A stretch of DNA of 64,000 nt from Mycobacterium ahvazicum (GCF_900176255.2 NZ_FXEG02000002.1:1426001-1490000); one strand, 5' to 3'; counted from the first letter of the stretch, positions 49,355-61,786 are shown. Notes: generated by a model not told the origin, from the sequence alone. Numbers and translations are program-made.

Positions 49355-49375
49355 ATGCCTGAGTTCGATGGCTAA
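49355..49375 (+). other. Possible six-codon leader reading frame before the Rieske oxygenase gene
   Basis: The strong GAGGAGGA at 49339-49346 is spaced for the ATG at 49355, which opens MPEFDG-stop; its TAA overlaps past the oxygenase ATG at 49368. The oxygenase ATG itself is about 21 nt from that ribosome site. Translational coupling is inferred. Confidence 0.35.
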
Positions 49376-50393
49376 GCCGCCGTTGTCGATGAAACCGACC
49401 GGATGGTTCCAGGTCGCCTGGTCCGAGGAGATCGGCGTCGGGGACGTCCACAGGATGAAGTACTTCGACCAGGAAATGGTCGCCTGGCGGGCTGACTCCG
49501 GGCAGCTCACCGTCATGAACGCCTATTGCGAGCACTTGGGTGCGCATCTGGGTTACGGCGGCAAGGTCGTCGGCGAGGTGTTGCAGTGCCCATTCCACGG
49601 CTGGCAGTGGAGCAACGAGGGCCGCAACGTGTGCATTCCGTATCAGGACCGCCCCAATCGCGGCCGCCGGGTGCGCACCTATCCCGTGGTGGAGCGCAAC
49701 GAGTCGGTCTACATCTGGCACGACGTCGACCGTCGCGAGCCGTTCTTCGACGCCCCGGACGTGTTCGCCGCGTTCGGCGACGGCAGCAGTGCCGACGGCT
49801 ACTACCCGCAGCAGCGGTTGTACCGCGCCGGCCTGGAGTTGCACCCGCAGTACGTGCTGGAAAACGGGGTGGACTTCGCGCACTTCAAGTACGTGCACAA
49901 CACGCCGATCGTGCCGGTGTTCACTCGCCACGACTTCGGCGAACCCGTGTCTTTCGTGGACTTCACCATCACCTTCGAGGGCGACGACGGGCAGCGGATC
50001 GAAGACGTGAACAGCGGCGTCGAGGCGATCAACGGCGGGCTGGGCATCGCGGTGACCAAGAGCTGGGGCATGGTCGACAACCGCACCATCTCGGCGATCA
50101 CCCCGGTCGACGAGTGCACGTCCGATGTGCGGTTCATGGTGTACATCGGCCGGGCGCCGCACAAGGATCCGGTGCGCGCCGAGGCGAAGGCCCAGGAGTT
50201 CGGCCGAGAAGTCATCCGGCAGTTCGAGCAGGACATCGAAATCTGGCGACACCAGCGCTATTCGGATCCGCCCGCGCTCGCCAATGACGAGTACGAAGGG
50301 TTCACGGCAATCCGTAAGTGGGCCAAGCAGTTTTATCCCGACGGAATCGGTGGCAGCGCCGCCGAAGTGTACGCAGCATCCCAGAAAGGCTGA
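49368..50393 (+). CDS. Rieske non-heme iron oxygenase, KshA-like
   Basis: 341 residues. Rieske [2Fe-2S] ligands C54-x-H56 (AYCEHLGAH) and C74-x2-H77 (QCPFHGW). Mononuclear-iron region ENGVDFAHFKYVH (Asp and two His candidates). Overall resembles the oxygenase component of 3-ketosteroid 9alpha-hydroxylase (KshA) rather than aromatic-ring dioxygenases. Probably hydroxylates a steroid-like or other hydrophobic substrate; the reductase partner is not adjacent, though one lies 1.3 kb upstream. In an operon with the following dehydrogenase; TetR is divergent. Confidence 0.87.
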   Translation: MAKPPLSMKPTGWFQVAWSEEIGVGDVHRMKYFDQEMVAWRADSGQLTVMNAYCEHLGAHLGYGGKVVGEVLQCPFHGWQWSNEGRNVCIPYQDRPNRGRRVRTYPVVERNESVYIWHDVDRREPFFDAPDVFAAFGDGSSADGYYPQQRLYRAGLELHPQYVLENGVDFAHFKYVHNTPIVPVFTRHDFGEPVSFVDFTITFEGDDGQRIEDVNSGVEAINGGLGIAVTKSWGMVDNRTISAITPVDECTSDVRFMVYIGRAPHKDPVRAEAKAQEFGREVIRQFEQDIEIWRHQRYSDPPALANDEYEGFTAIRKWAKQFYPDGIGGSAAEVYAASQKG

Positions 50394-50398
50394 ATGCA

Positions 50399-51476
50399 AT
50401 GAATGCACCCGCTGGACCGATTCGCGTCTTCCAAGTCGGAAGTGGAAACGTCGGGTCGGAGATGATCAGGCGGATCGCGACCCAGCCTGATCTCGAACTC
50501 ATTGGTGTGCATGCCTATTCGCCGGAGAAAGTCGGAAAGGACACCGGCGAGTTCGCCGGCATGGGGGCCAACGGGGTGAAGTTCACCGGGAGCATCGAGG
50601 AAATCATCGCTGCCAAGCCCGACGTGCTGACGTTCCACGGCGTGTTTCCCGACGAGGACCTCTATGTCAAAGTGCTTGAGGCGGGCATCGATATCGTCAC
50701 CACCGCCGACTGGATCACCGGCTGGCACCGCGACACCAACCATCCGCACCCGTCCGGCAAACTGGTGACCCAGTTGCTGGCCGAGGCGTGCGAGAAGGGC
50801 GGTGCGACCTTCTACGGCACCGGGATGAACCCGGGGCTCAACCAGATTCTCGGTGTGGTGTGCTCGGCCGACGTCGCCGACATCGAAAACGTCACCACGA
50901 TCGAGTCCGTCGATGTGTCGTGTCACCACTCCAAGGACACCTGGATCGAGGTGGGTTACGGCCTGCCGGTTGACGATCCGTCGATCCCGGGCAAGCTTGA
51001 GAAGTACACCCGCGTGTTCGCCGACAGTGTGCTGCTGATGGCCGACTGCTTCGACGTCAAACTCGACGAGGTCAAGTTCAGTTACGAGTTGGGCGCGTGC
51101 ACAAAGGATGTCGACCTGGGCTGGTACATCCTGCCCAAGGGTTCGCTGGGCGGCAACTACATCAAGTATCAAGGCATGGTGGACGGGGTGCCCCGAGTCG
51201 AGACGCACCTGGAATGGCAGATGACCCCGCACACCGATCCGCACTGGGATATCAAGGGCTGCTACATCACCCAGATCAAGGGCGACCCGTGTATCTACAA
51301 CAAACACATGATCTTCCCGAAGCCCGGCGTCGACCTGTCCAACCCGGACAACTTCGCCTCCATCGGCATGACGGTGACCGGCATGCCCGCCCTGGCCTCC
51401 ATCAGGTCGGTGGTAGCGGCGCCGCCCGGGCTGATCACCAGTGCCGACCTTCCGCTGCGCGCATTCGCCGGGCGGT

Positions 51477-51487
<11 letters not shown>
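50399..51487 (+). CDS. NAD(P)-dependent DapB-like dehydrogenase (2,4-diaminopentanoate/amine dehydrogenase-like)
   Basis: 362 residues. N-terminal dinucleotide fold IRVFQVGSGNVGSEMIRRI and a pattern like dihydrodipicolinate reductase N-domains, but the C-terminal domain differs (GTGMNPGLNQILGVVCS, SVDVSCHHSKDTW). Members are often mislabelled dihydrodipicolinate reductase; true dapB is at 52947. Substrate unknown; pairing with a Rieske oxygenase suggests a step in catabolism of a steroid-like or amine-bearing compound. Start at 50399, 5 nt after the oxygenase stop. Last 11 nt overlap the convergent 13E12 gene. Confidence 0.8.
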
Positions 51488-54132
<2,645 letters not shown>

Positions 54133-54136
<4 letters not shown>

Positions 54137-54588
54137 GCAAGACGCTGCTGATCGTGCACCACACGCCGTCGCCGCACTGCCAGGAGATGTTCGAGGCGGT
54201 GGTGGCCGGGGCGACCGATCCCGAGATCGAAGGGGTGGACGTGGTGCGTCGGGCGGCGCTGACGGTCTCGCCGGTCGAGATGCTGGCGGCCGACGGCTAT
54301 CTGCTCGGCACGCCTGCCAACCTCGGCTACATGTCGGGCGCTCTCAAGCACGCATTCGATTGCGCCTATTACCAATTGCTCGATTCGACGCAGGGACGCC
54401 CGTTCGGCTTGTACCTGCACGGCAACGAGGGCACTGAGGGTGCCGAGCGCGCCGTCGATGCCATCACGACGGGCCTGGGGTGGGTGAAAGCCGCTGCGAC
54501 CGTGGCGGTTTCGGGTAAGCCGGGCAAGGACGACGTCGAGGCATGCTGGAACCTCGGGGCGAGCGTCGCGGCCCAGCTGATGGAGTGA
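54133..54588 (+). CDS. Flavodoxin-like NAD(P)H-dependent FMN reductase family protein
   Basis: 151 residues. TLLIVHHTPSPHCQEMFEAVVAGA (flavodoxin P-loop-like start), GYLLGTPANLGYMSGALKHAFDCAYY (FMN second loop) and PFGLYLHGNEGTEGAERAVDAIT. Ortholog of Rv2771c. GTG start at 54133 overlaps the preceding stop by 4 nt; end of the dapB operon. Confidence 0.87.
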
Positions 54589-55143
54589 AAATCACTTAGG
54601 GCGAACGTGTTTCCATAGCCCGTGGAGTGGACAACAGCGATCTCCGCATGATCGGTGGCGACGCACCGGGCTCGACGCGACTCATTGCGCGAAGGAACGG
54701 CGAACCCACTCCCGCGGGGGGCGCTTCCGCTACAGGTTGCGAGGTTGCGGGCCGGGCCGCTGACGCGGCCGGGCCGGTCGGTGGGATGGCTGGCGGGGGA
54801 GCCAATGCGTCGACTGATTAGCCGCGAACACCCAAACGACGGTCATGGCCCAGACGTCAGACGGGAAGCACCCAGCGCGGGCGGACGTCAAAATGACGTT
54901 GCTCAGCGCCCCGAGAATTCGCTCTTTTTGTCTTAGTCCCGCTGTGCCTCGGCCACAATGACCGATGCGCTCGCGCACAAGCGCTGTACTCCGCGGACAA
55001 TTCGGTACCACAGCGCACGCCTCTGGTATTCGCAAGGTCATTCGCCTTGTGAATACCACTCTTGCATTTCGCGCGCGACAGGTCGTATTGACGTTACGCT
55101 TTCGACGTATTGTTGGGTGGTACTTCGGGATCGGTGGTGCTGT
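54589..55143. other. Gene-free stretch between the dapB operon and the cyclase gene
   Basis: 555 nt with no convincing gene: a 64-codon frame at 54627-54821 lacks any family pattern or ribosome site. A small inverted repeat ACGTCA-AAA-TGACGT is at 54885-54899. TTGACG at 55088-55093 could be a -35 for the cyclase, but no well-spaced -10 is clear. Confidence 0.5.
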
Positions 55144-58100
55144 ATGCCGGTTACGTTCGCATGTATGAACTGCAGCGCAGAATTGCGGTCGAACGCTAAG
55201 TTCTGCGATGAATGCGGTGGGCCAGTTGCGGTGTCGAGCACCCTTGCCGAGTTCAAGCAGGTGACGGTGCTGTTCGCCGACGTGGTGCACTCGATGGATA
55301 TCGCGGCAGCGGTCGGCGCAGAGCGCTGGCGCGAGATCGTGACCGAGCTGCTCAACCGTTCATCCACGGTGGTGCGCCGCTACGGCGGTCGGGTCGACAA
55401 GTTCACCGGTGACGGCATGATGGCTGTGTTTGGTGCGCCCGCGGCTTTGGAAGATCACGCGCTGCGGGCGTGTTTGGCCGCTCTTGCTATTCAGGATGAG
55501 GCCAAGCGGCTGGCGGTTGTGGTCGAAGGCCGCGACGCTGTCGATCTGCAGCTGCGGATAGGGCTGAATTCCGGCGAGGTGATTGCCGGTCAGATCGGTT
55601 CGGCTGCGTTGGGCTACACGGCAGTTGGCGAGCAGGTAGGGCTGGCTCAGCGGATGGAGTCCGTGGCTCCGCCGAGTGGGGTGGTGCTCAGCGAAACCAC
55701 TGCGCGGCTGGTCGAGGGCGTGGCGGTGCTGGGAGAGCCGGAGATGACGCACATTAAAGGCGACGACGTGGTGCCGACGCGACGGCTGCTCGGAGTAGTC
55801 GAGCAGCGCCAGCAGACCGGTCCGTCGTATTCAACTTTGGTGGGCCGCGAGTGGGAGTTGGGCACACTGGCGGCGATGCTGGATCGGTCGATGGCTGGAC
55901 GCGGGTCGGTGGTGGGCGTGACCGGTCCTCCTGGTATTGGCAAAACCCGACTTGCCCGCGAAGCCGTGCAGCTGGCGAAAGACCGTGGCGTCGAGGTGTT
56001 TTTCACATTCTGCGAATCACATGCCAGCGACGTTCCGTTCCGGGTAGTGGCGCGCCTGTTGCGCGCAGTCGGGCAGTTGAGTGGTCTGGACGATCAGACC
56101 GCGCAGGCGCGCGTGCGGGCACAATTTCCCGACGCCGATCCGCAGGACCTCCTGTTGCTCGATGACCTGCTGGGCATCGCCGGTCCCGACGTGGAGCTGC
56201 CCAAGATCGATCCGGACGCGCGGCGTCGGCGCTTGACCGCGCTGATCAACACGGCTCAGCTGGCCCGCACCCAACCAGCAATTTTCATCGTGGAGGATGC
56301 GCACTGGATCGACGAGGCCAGCGAATCCATGCTTGCTGATTTCGTCGCGGTGTTCCCCCAGACTCACTCGTTGCTGTTAATCACCTATCGCCCCGAATAC
56401 CACGGAGCCCTGCACCGTGTCCCAGGCGCACAGACGATTGCTCTGGTGCCCCTGAGCAAATCGGAAACCTCCATGCTGGTCGCCGAACTGCTGGGGCCCG
56501 ATCCGTCCGTCGGCGAGGTCGCCGAAATCATCGCCGCGCGCTCTGCCGGTAATCCGTTCTTCGCCGAGGAGATAGCGCGTGAGCTCGCCGAACGCGGCGT
56601 GCTAGTGGGGCAGCGTGGCGGCTATACCTGTCGCACCGATGTGGCAGCGGTCGGTGTGCCGGCAACGTTGCAGGCGGCGATCGCTGCGCGTATTGACCGG
56701 CTCAGCCCGGCGGGTAAACAGACCCTTGCCGCGGCCGCGGTCATCGGGTCGCGGTTCAGCTACGATCTGCTGGCAAGCCTGGGCATCGACCCGCGGGTCG
56801 ACGAGCTGATCAACGCTGAGCTCATCGATCAAGTGCGGTTCACTCCACGCGCCGAGTACGCGTTTCGGCATCCACTGATCCGCACCGTGGCCTACGAATC
56901 ACAACTCAAATCCGATCGAGCGCAGATGCATCGGCAGCTGGCCGCCATGATCGAAGCCAACGAGCCAGGATCGGCCGACCAGTCCGCGGCCCTTATCGCC
57001 GAACACCTGGAGGCCGCCGGTGATGGGCACACCGCGTTCGGCTGGCACATGCGTGCCGCAACGTGGGCGACCAATCGCGATATCGCCGCCGCGCGTCTGA
57101 GCTGGGAGCGCGCCCGGAAAATCTCCGATGCACTTCCCGCCGAGGACGCGCACCGCACCGCCATGCGCATAGCCCCGCGCACCATGTTGTGCGGGATCGC
57201 CTGGCGAGTCCATGCACATCCGGCAGGGGACCGCTTCGACGAATTGCGAGAGTTGTGTGACATCGCCGACGACAAGGCGTCACTCGTCATCGCAATGGCG
57301 GGGCTAGTGATGGACCACGCGCATCAGGCCCGGACGTGCGAGGCTTCGCAGCTGGCATCGGAAGTCTGGGCCCTCGCCGAGTCGATCGGCGATCCGGCCC
57401 TGACGGTGGGGCTGTCCACCGCGGCTATTTACGGCAAAGGTTCAAGTGGTGAGTTGGGTAACGTGCTGCGGTGGTCACAGAGAGTCATCGACCTGGCCGA
57501 CGGCGACCCATCCAAAGGCAACTTCATTATCGGGTCTCCGCTAGCGAGCGCCTTTACGACGCGCGCCATTGCCCGTTATTGCCTGGGCCGTCCCGGATGG
57601 CGAGACGACCTACGGCACGGCCTCGCCATGGCCCGCGACGCCGACCCAATGTCATACGCCTTGGCCGTCGCCTACATCTACAACGCGGGGATACCGCTTG
57701 GAGTCCTGACGGCAGACGATCGCGCGGTGCGCGAGACGGAAGATGCTCTCCGGATTGTCGAACGATCCGGGGATGACGTGGCTTTGGCCTACACCCGGAT
57801 GGCCCTGGGCGTCGCGTTGGTGCACCGCCAGACGGCTTCGGCGCGCGACCGTGGGCAGGAGCTCCTGGCGGAAGTCGGCGACGCGTTCGTGCGCGGAGGA
57901 CACAACCTGGGCGAATTGCCAATCGTCAAGATGTACTTGGCGCGCGAAAGAGCTAGGGGCGGAGATCGCGACGAGGCGATATCGCTCATGCGCGAGGGAC
58001 AGTTGCTGGCGTGCGGGGTTTGGCAGGATCCAGCGACCGGTGTTCTGGTCGAGACACTGCTAGACCGCGGGGCCGAGGCTGACCTGGCCGAAGCCGAGGC

Positions 58101-58299
58101 CGCGATCGAGCACATAGCAGCCGCGCCAGCACACGAGGGTCTCGTGATACGCGACATCTGGCAGCTGCGACTAAAAGCTCTCCTGGCGCGGGCTCGAGGC
58201 GACGCCGAGGCTTATGTGTACTTCAGAGATCGACACAGCGAGAGGGCGAGATCGCTTGAGTTTGATGGGCACCTAGCTTGGGCAGAAGAAATGCCATGA
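55144..58299 (+). CDS. Class III cyclase-homology/AAA-type ATPase regulator with zinc ribbon
   Basis: 1,051 residues. Residues 7-24: zinc ribbon C-x2-C...C-x2-C. Residues ~38-200: class III nucleotide cyclase domain with both metal Asp (D46 in LFADVVHS; D90 in TGDGMMAVFG), Lys86 and Arg170, but the substrate-defining Asp and transition-state Asn positions read Thr159 and Gly166. Residues ~235-500: ATPase with Walker A GPPGIGKT (261-268) and Walker B FIVEDAHWID. The rest is helical, TPR-like. Similar architecture to mycobacterial Rv0891c/Rv1358-type proteins but without a C-terminal LuxR HTH. Start at ATG 55144 precedes the zinc ribbon. Confidence 0.85.
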   Translation: MPVTFACMNCSAELRSNAKFCDECGGPVAVSSTLAEFKQVTVLFADVVHSMDIAAAVGAERWREIVTELLNRSSTVVRRYGGRVDKFTGDGMMAVFGAPAALEDHALRACLAALAIQDEAKRLAVVVEGRDAVDLQLRIGLNSGEVIAGQIGSAALGYTAVGEQVGLAQRMESVAPPSGVVLSETTARLVEGVAVLGEPEMTHIKGDDVVPTRRLLGVVEQRQQTGPSYSTLVGREWELGTLAAMLDRSMAGRGSVVGVTGPPGIGKTRLAREAVQLAKDRGVEVFFTFCESHASDVPFRVVARLLRAVGQLSGLDDQTAQARVRAQFPDADPQDLLLLDDLLGIAGPDVELPKIDPDARRRRLTALINTAQLARTQPAIFIVEDAHWIDEASESMLADFVAVFPQTHSLLLITYRPEYHGALHRVPGAQTIALVPLSKSETSMLVAELLGPDPSVGEVAEIIAARSAGNPFFAEEIARELAERGVLVGQRGGYTCRTDVAAVGVPATLQAAIAARIDRLSPAGKQTLAAAAVIGSRFSYDLLASLGIDPRVDELINAELIDQVRFTPRAEYAFRHPLIRTVAYESQLKSDRAQMHRQLAAMIEANEPGSADQSAALIAEHLEAAGDGHTAFGWHMRAATWATNRDIAAARLSWERARKISDALPAEDAHRTAMRIAPRTMLCGIAWRVHAHPAGDRFDELRELCDIADDKASLVIAMAGLVMDHAHQARTCEASQLASEVWALAESIGDPALTVGLSTAAIYGKGSSGELGNVLRWSQRVIDLADGDPSKGNFIIGSPLASAFTTRAIARYCLGRPGWRDDLRHGLAMARDADPMSYALAVAYIYNAGIPLGVLTADDRAVRETEDALRIVERSGDDVALAYTRMALGVALVHRQTASARDRGQELLAEVGDAFVRGGHNLGELPIVKMYLARERARGGDRDEAISLMREGQLLACGVWQDPATGVLVETLLDRGAEADLAEAEAAIEHIAAAPAHEGLVIRDIWQLRLKALLARARGDAEAYVYFRDRHSERARSLEFDGHLAWAEEMP

Positions 58300-58363
58300 C
58301 AGCGCAACTCGGTGGCTGGACAACGTAAATCCCTCGGGTGGGTGGCGGATCTCAGCTCGGTGA

Positions 58364-59311
58364 TCATCGCATGACCATCCGCGCCGCTGGGCGCAGGCGT
58401 GGCAGCACCCGTAGCAGACCGAGTGGCCCGCCATGCCACGCGTGCTCGGTCAAGCCAATCCCGTTGCGGCGCTGACCGTCAATGGTCGTTTCAAAGCGTG
58501 CCGCCGACTCTTGGATCACCAAACCCTTTCGGTACAAGCATGATTGGGCGGTAGCGCTGCCTTGAATCTCGAGTCGCAAGCCGCTGACGTCGGTGACCGT
58601 GATCCGCGACGTACGCGGTACATGAAGGCCGGCCATTCCGTAGTCCACGGCCAACTCCGTCACCGCGTGGTTCGCGCCATCGTGGTGGATGTAGCCGCAG
58701 GGGTATGCCCGTCCACCGTTGATCAGCAGGGTGCAGTTCATGGTGAAGTCTGGCCCGAACAGCATCGGAATCCAATTCCAGCCTTCGATGGTGCGCCAAT
58801 CGCGGTCTCCCCAGGACTTGTCTCGCTGACCGAGGCCGTCAATCTCGTAGGTCGCTCCGTTCATCGTTATCGTGCCTGTGACCCGCCCGGACTGCTCTAT
58901 GTGCACATCGGCAATTCCGGGCGGAATGTATTGGCCCGGAGGCGCTTCGGCGCGAAAATCGTACGGCGCGTGCAGCGCAGTAAAGGTCAGATCCACCTCG
59001 TCGCGGCCCCGCAGCAGTACCCGCCACTTCGACATCGGTTCGCTCATGTGAAACTCCAGGGCCCCGATGCCGAGGCGGCCAGGATCGGGGGTGCCGGTGT
59101 AGCGGGCGTTGAGTCTGGCGTAGCCGCCCTCAACCCGGCCGTTTCGCATGGTGTACAGCAGCGCGTCAGCGGTGTGATTGCTGGGACGATATCCGATGCG
59201 GGCCAAGCCCGTTGCGTCCGACTGGGGATCGAACCAACTGAAAAAGAAGCTTTCTTGCCAGACACGGTGCGGTCCTGGGTCGTGCATGAATTCGTCATTC
59301 GCGTCGACCAT
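58364..59311 (-). CDS. DUF7064/AttH-like protein of unknown function
   Basis: 315 residues from ATG 59311 (the open frame starts 28 codons earlier). Beta-rich: VWQESFFFSWFDPQ, ALLYTMRNGRVEGGYARLNARY, then GQRDKSWGDRDWRTIEGWNWIPMLFG, a pattern of hydroxyneurosporene-synthase/AttH-like (DUF7064/7065) proteins often near lipid or steroid genes in mycobacteria. No signal peptide. Catalytic residues cannot be assigned. Convergent with the cyclase gene; divergent from the MpaB-family gene. Confidence 0.7.
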   Translation of the reverse strand: MVDANDEFMHDPGPHRVWQESFFFSWFDPQSDATGLARIGYRPSNHTADALLYTMRNGRVEGGYARLNARYTGTPDPGRLGIGALEFHMSEPMSKWRVLLRGRDEVDLTFTALHAPYDFRAEAPPGQYIPPGIADVHIEQSGRVTGTITMNGATYEIDGLGQRDKSWGDRDWRTIEGWNWIPMLFGPDFTMNCTLLINGGRAYPCGYIHHDGANHAVTELAVDYGMAGLHVPRTSRITVTDVSGLRLEIQGSATAQSCLYRKGLVIQESAARFETTIDGQRRNGIGLTEHAWHGGPLGLLRVLPRLRPAARMVMR

Positions 59312-59635
59312 CTCGTCAGTCCTCACGACTCGGAGACAAATGCGGTGGCAACAAGAATCTCCAAGACTAACGTGACCGATCGGTACCCGCGACACTTCTG
59401 GTCACCCCGACGCCCACATTCATTCACCTCGATGATTTCGCTGCCCTCTGAAATTAGACATCGCAAGTTGTCAAATACTTCTACACCAGCAGTTACCTAC
59501 CGGCCATCCAATCGTCATTTGGTGGTTTGTCGGGGAGCGGGACTCGGTCCCGTTTGTCTTGGGTCGTTGTTGTTCGCGGCATTTTCACCCCAAAATAGAA
59601 CCTGCGAAGAACGCAAAATCTGCCATGCTGTGCGT
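59312..59635. other. Divergent intergenic region, 324 nt
   Basis: Noticeably AT-richer than the surrounding genes. Holds a 6-bp inverted repeat CGGGAC-TCG-GTCCCG (59538-59552) followed by TTTGTCTT. It should contain promoters for both flanking genes; none can be placed with confidence. Confidence 0.4.
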
Positions 59636-60811
59636 ATGTCGCGCGCAATAGGGGACTCCGGGTTGACGAACGCAAAGCTCAACGCAATGCGGAAGCAAGG
59701 CGATCCGGTGGCTGACCGCGCGGTCGATGCGGTGTTTGAAGACGGCGGTGTCAGCGAGGTCAATGCGTTGCTTCACAAGCTGGTGCGCGTCGACCAACCA
59801 GTCCCCGCGGAGCTGCCTGAGGCAGTCCAGAGGTACCTGGAAGACACCGTAGACCTGCCCGAGTGGGCCGACATGGACAAGATCGCGCGCGGACAGAAGC
59901 TTTTCGAGACTATGGGTCTCCAGATCACGCTGTGCTTGTTCTGCGCGTCGCTCCCGTCGGCATACGCGGCAGCCAAAGCCGTGAAGGTGTTGTATCTGAC
60001 CGCGCAGCTGGATACCAACGCACGCCGACGGGTGATGGAGACCGCCCAGTTCCTGTTCGACGTGCTCAACCCCGGCGGCCTCGATGAGAACGGTGTGGGC
60101 CGGCGCACCATCCAGAAGATTCGGCTAATGCACGCGGCGGTGCGCCGGCTGATCCAAGAGCGCAGCCAACAGCAGCCGAACCTATGGCGTCGCCACTGGG
60201 GTACACCGATCAACCAGGAGGACCTGGCCGCGACGTTGCTGGTTTTCTGGTTCGTCGTCGGCGAACCGATGGATCATCTCGGCACGCCGGTGCTCGCCGA
60301 GGACAAGGACGCCTACCTGCATTTATGGAATGTCATCGGGCATCAGCTCGGCGTGCGCGATGAGCTGTTGGTATTTGACGTCGCCGAGGCCGACGCGCTA
60401 ATCGACCTCATCCGGCGCAGGCAGTTCAGGGCTTCGCCAGAAGGGCAGGACATGACCCGTGCGCTCCTCTTGTTGCTCGACCAGCTGACGCCGGGGCACA
60501 CCTTCGACAAGACGATCCCGCCACTGATCCGCCACCTGATCGGCGACAAGACTGCGGACCTGCTACTGGTGCCGCGGTCCAATCTGGGGGGTGATGTCAG
60601 GCGGATACAGTGCATCACCAACTGGTTTTTCGTTCGCGTTTTTGGCAACCCGGGCAAAAGCGATTCCGAGCGCTATGGCTTCGTCTCGGACATTGTCCGT
60701 CCGTTCACGGGCGAGCTCCTGCGCGAGATGTTCAAACTCGAGCGGGGCGGCGAGCGGGCGCAGTTCGCCTTGCCTGATCATCTCGCCCGCAGCTGGGAGC
60801 TTTCGAAGTGA
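59636..60811 (+). CDS. MpaB/rubber-oxygenase family (DUF2236) oxygenase
   Basis: 391 residues. All-helical globin-like heme oxygenase family that includes latex-clearing protein and fungal MpaB. Family segments: LFETMGLQITLCLFCASLPSAYAAAKAVKVLYLTAQL, RRTIQKIRLMHAAVRRLI (His is the candidate proximal heme ligand) and NQEDLAATLLVFWFVVG. No signal peptide, so probably cytoplasmic, unlike secreted Lcp. Substrate unknown; an unsaturated lipid is likely. ATG 59636; no clear ribosome site. Confidence 0.8.
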   Translation: MSRAIGDSGLTNAKLNAMRKQGDPVADRAVDAVFEDGGVSEVNALLHKLVRVDQPVPAELPEAVQRYLEDTVDLPEWADMDKIARGQKLFETMGLQITLCLFCASLPSAYAAAKAVKVLYLTAQLDTNARRRVMETAQFLFDVLNPGGLDENGVGRRTIQKIRLMHAAVRRLIQERSQQQPNLWRRHWGTPINQEDLAATLLVFWFVVGEPMDHLGTPVLAEDKDAYLHLWNVIGHQLGVRDELLVFDVAEADALIDLIRRRQFRASPEGQDMTRALLLLLDQLTPGHTFDKTIPPLIRHLIGDKTADLLLVPRSNLGGDVRRIQCITNWFFVRVFGNPGKSDSERYGFVSDIVRPFTGELLREMFKLERGGERAQFALPDHLARSWELSK

Positions 60812-60940
60812 CCGGCGGGCAATAATTCGTCCGAGCTGTCGAATTTGAGACAATGCCCGCTTCTCGGGCGCACGAACCTGGAACAGATAGTTGGTCCCGC
60901 GGCTGTGCACGGATAGTGATGTGCAAGCCACGCGGCGGTA

Positions 60941-61774
60941 CTACGCGTGGGTCGGTTTGAATGCGTCCGCGGGCTGTGCCACCGCCAGCGCGGAGCTGGT
61001 GCCAATGGGGCCGTGGCAGTCGAACAGGGTCGCCGCACCGGTGGCCACACCGGCCGTGCCGTAGTGGCTTTGGGCGGCGAGCCCCAGGAACTCACCGTCG
61101 GGCAGTCGGCTCGCGGTCACGGTGTAGTCGGCGTTGATGTAGCGCAATCCGCCTGTGCCCCAATGCGTCAGTGAGCTGGTGATATCGCCGGCGAAGGCCA
61201 GACGGGTAAACGGCGTCAGCGGGTGGCCGTGCACCATCGGGCGAAACAGCCTCGCCCAGGCGAACTTCTGCGCGTGCGACTGCTCCCATTCGCCGGCGGA
61301 GATGCCGGGACTGCCTTCGAAGGTCGCGCCGTATCCCCAGATGTGAAACGGCATGTCGGCCGGGAAGCCCTCGTAGAACGTCGGCAGCTCCGGCATCTGC
61401 ACCGGGAAGGACCACACCTGGCCGTCCGGATGATCGCCGCGGCGCAGGAACAGCGCGCTGGCCCGCGCGACGATCTCGCCGCGTTGCATCAGGGCGGCGT
61501 CGATCAGCCTGATGCGGCGGCCTTCCCGTTGTATCGAGGTCTGAATCTGCACCGGGCGCAGTAGCACGGGTCGCAACAAGTCGACGGTCAGGCGGGCGGG
61601 CTGAAAGTCCGGATCGATGCCCGATTGTTCTATGCCCCAACCCAACAGGCCTCCGACGATCTGGCCGCCCATCGCCGCGCCCCACGGGCCTTTGGTCAGC
61701 GGGCCCGGAATGTAGGAGTCGCCGTCGACAGTGAAGAACGCCTCGGGCATGATGGCGGAATCGTCGATCGTCAC
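60941..61774 (-). CDS. Acyl-CoA thioesterase family protein (double hotdog)
   Basis: 277 residues from GTG 61774, which follows a minus-strand -10 box by 6 nt. Two hotdog modules: GPWGAAMGGQIVGGLLGWGIEQS, RLTVDLLRPVLLRPVQIQTSIQREGRRIRLIDAALMQ, and the second around FTRLAFAGDITSSLTHWGTGGLRYINADYTVTASRLP. Expected to hydrolyse acyl-CoA. Divergent from the FadD gene, suggesting related metabolism. Confidence 0.82.
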   Translation of the reverse strand: MTIDDSAIMPEAFFTVDGDSYIPGPLTKGPWGAAMGGQIVGGLLGWGIEQSGIDPDFQPARLTVDLLRPVLLRPVQIQTSIQREGRRIRLIDAALMQRGEIVARASALFLRRGDHPDGQVWSFPVQMPELPTFYEGFPADMPFHIWGYGATFEGSPGISAGEWEQSHAQKFAWARLFRPMVHGHPLTPFTRLAFAGDITSSLTHWGTGGLRYINADYTVTASRLPDGEFLGLAAQSHYGTAGVATGAATLFDCHGPIGTSSALAVAQPADAFKPTHA

Positions 61775-61780
61775 CGCATC

Positions 61781-61786
61781 ACGATA
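61781..61786 (-). promoter_or_regulatory. -10 box of a leaderless thioesterase promoter
   Basis: Minus-strand TATCGT, 6 nt, GTG 61774. Confidence 0.5.

Noticed and set aside
54627..54821. 64-codon frame in the gap after the dapB operon
   Set aside because: No ribosome site, no family pattern, ends in low-complexity Ala/Gly.
59538..59560. Intrinsic terminator from the CGGGAC/GTCCCG hairpin and T-rich tail
   Set aside because: It lies in a divergent promoter region, not after a gene, and the tail is interrupted; an operator is as likely.
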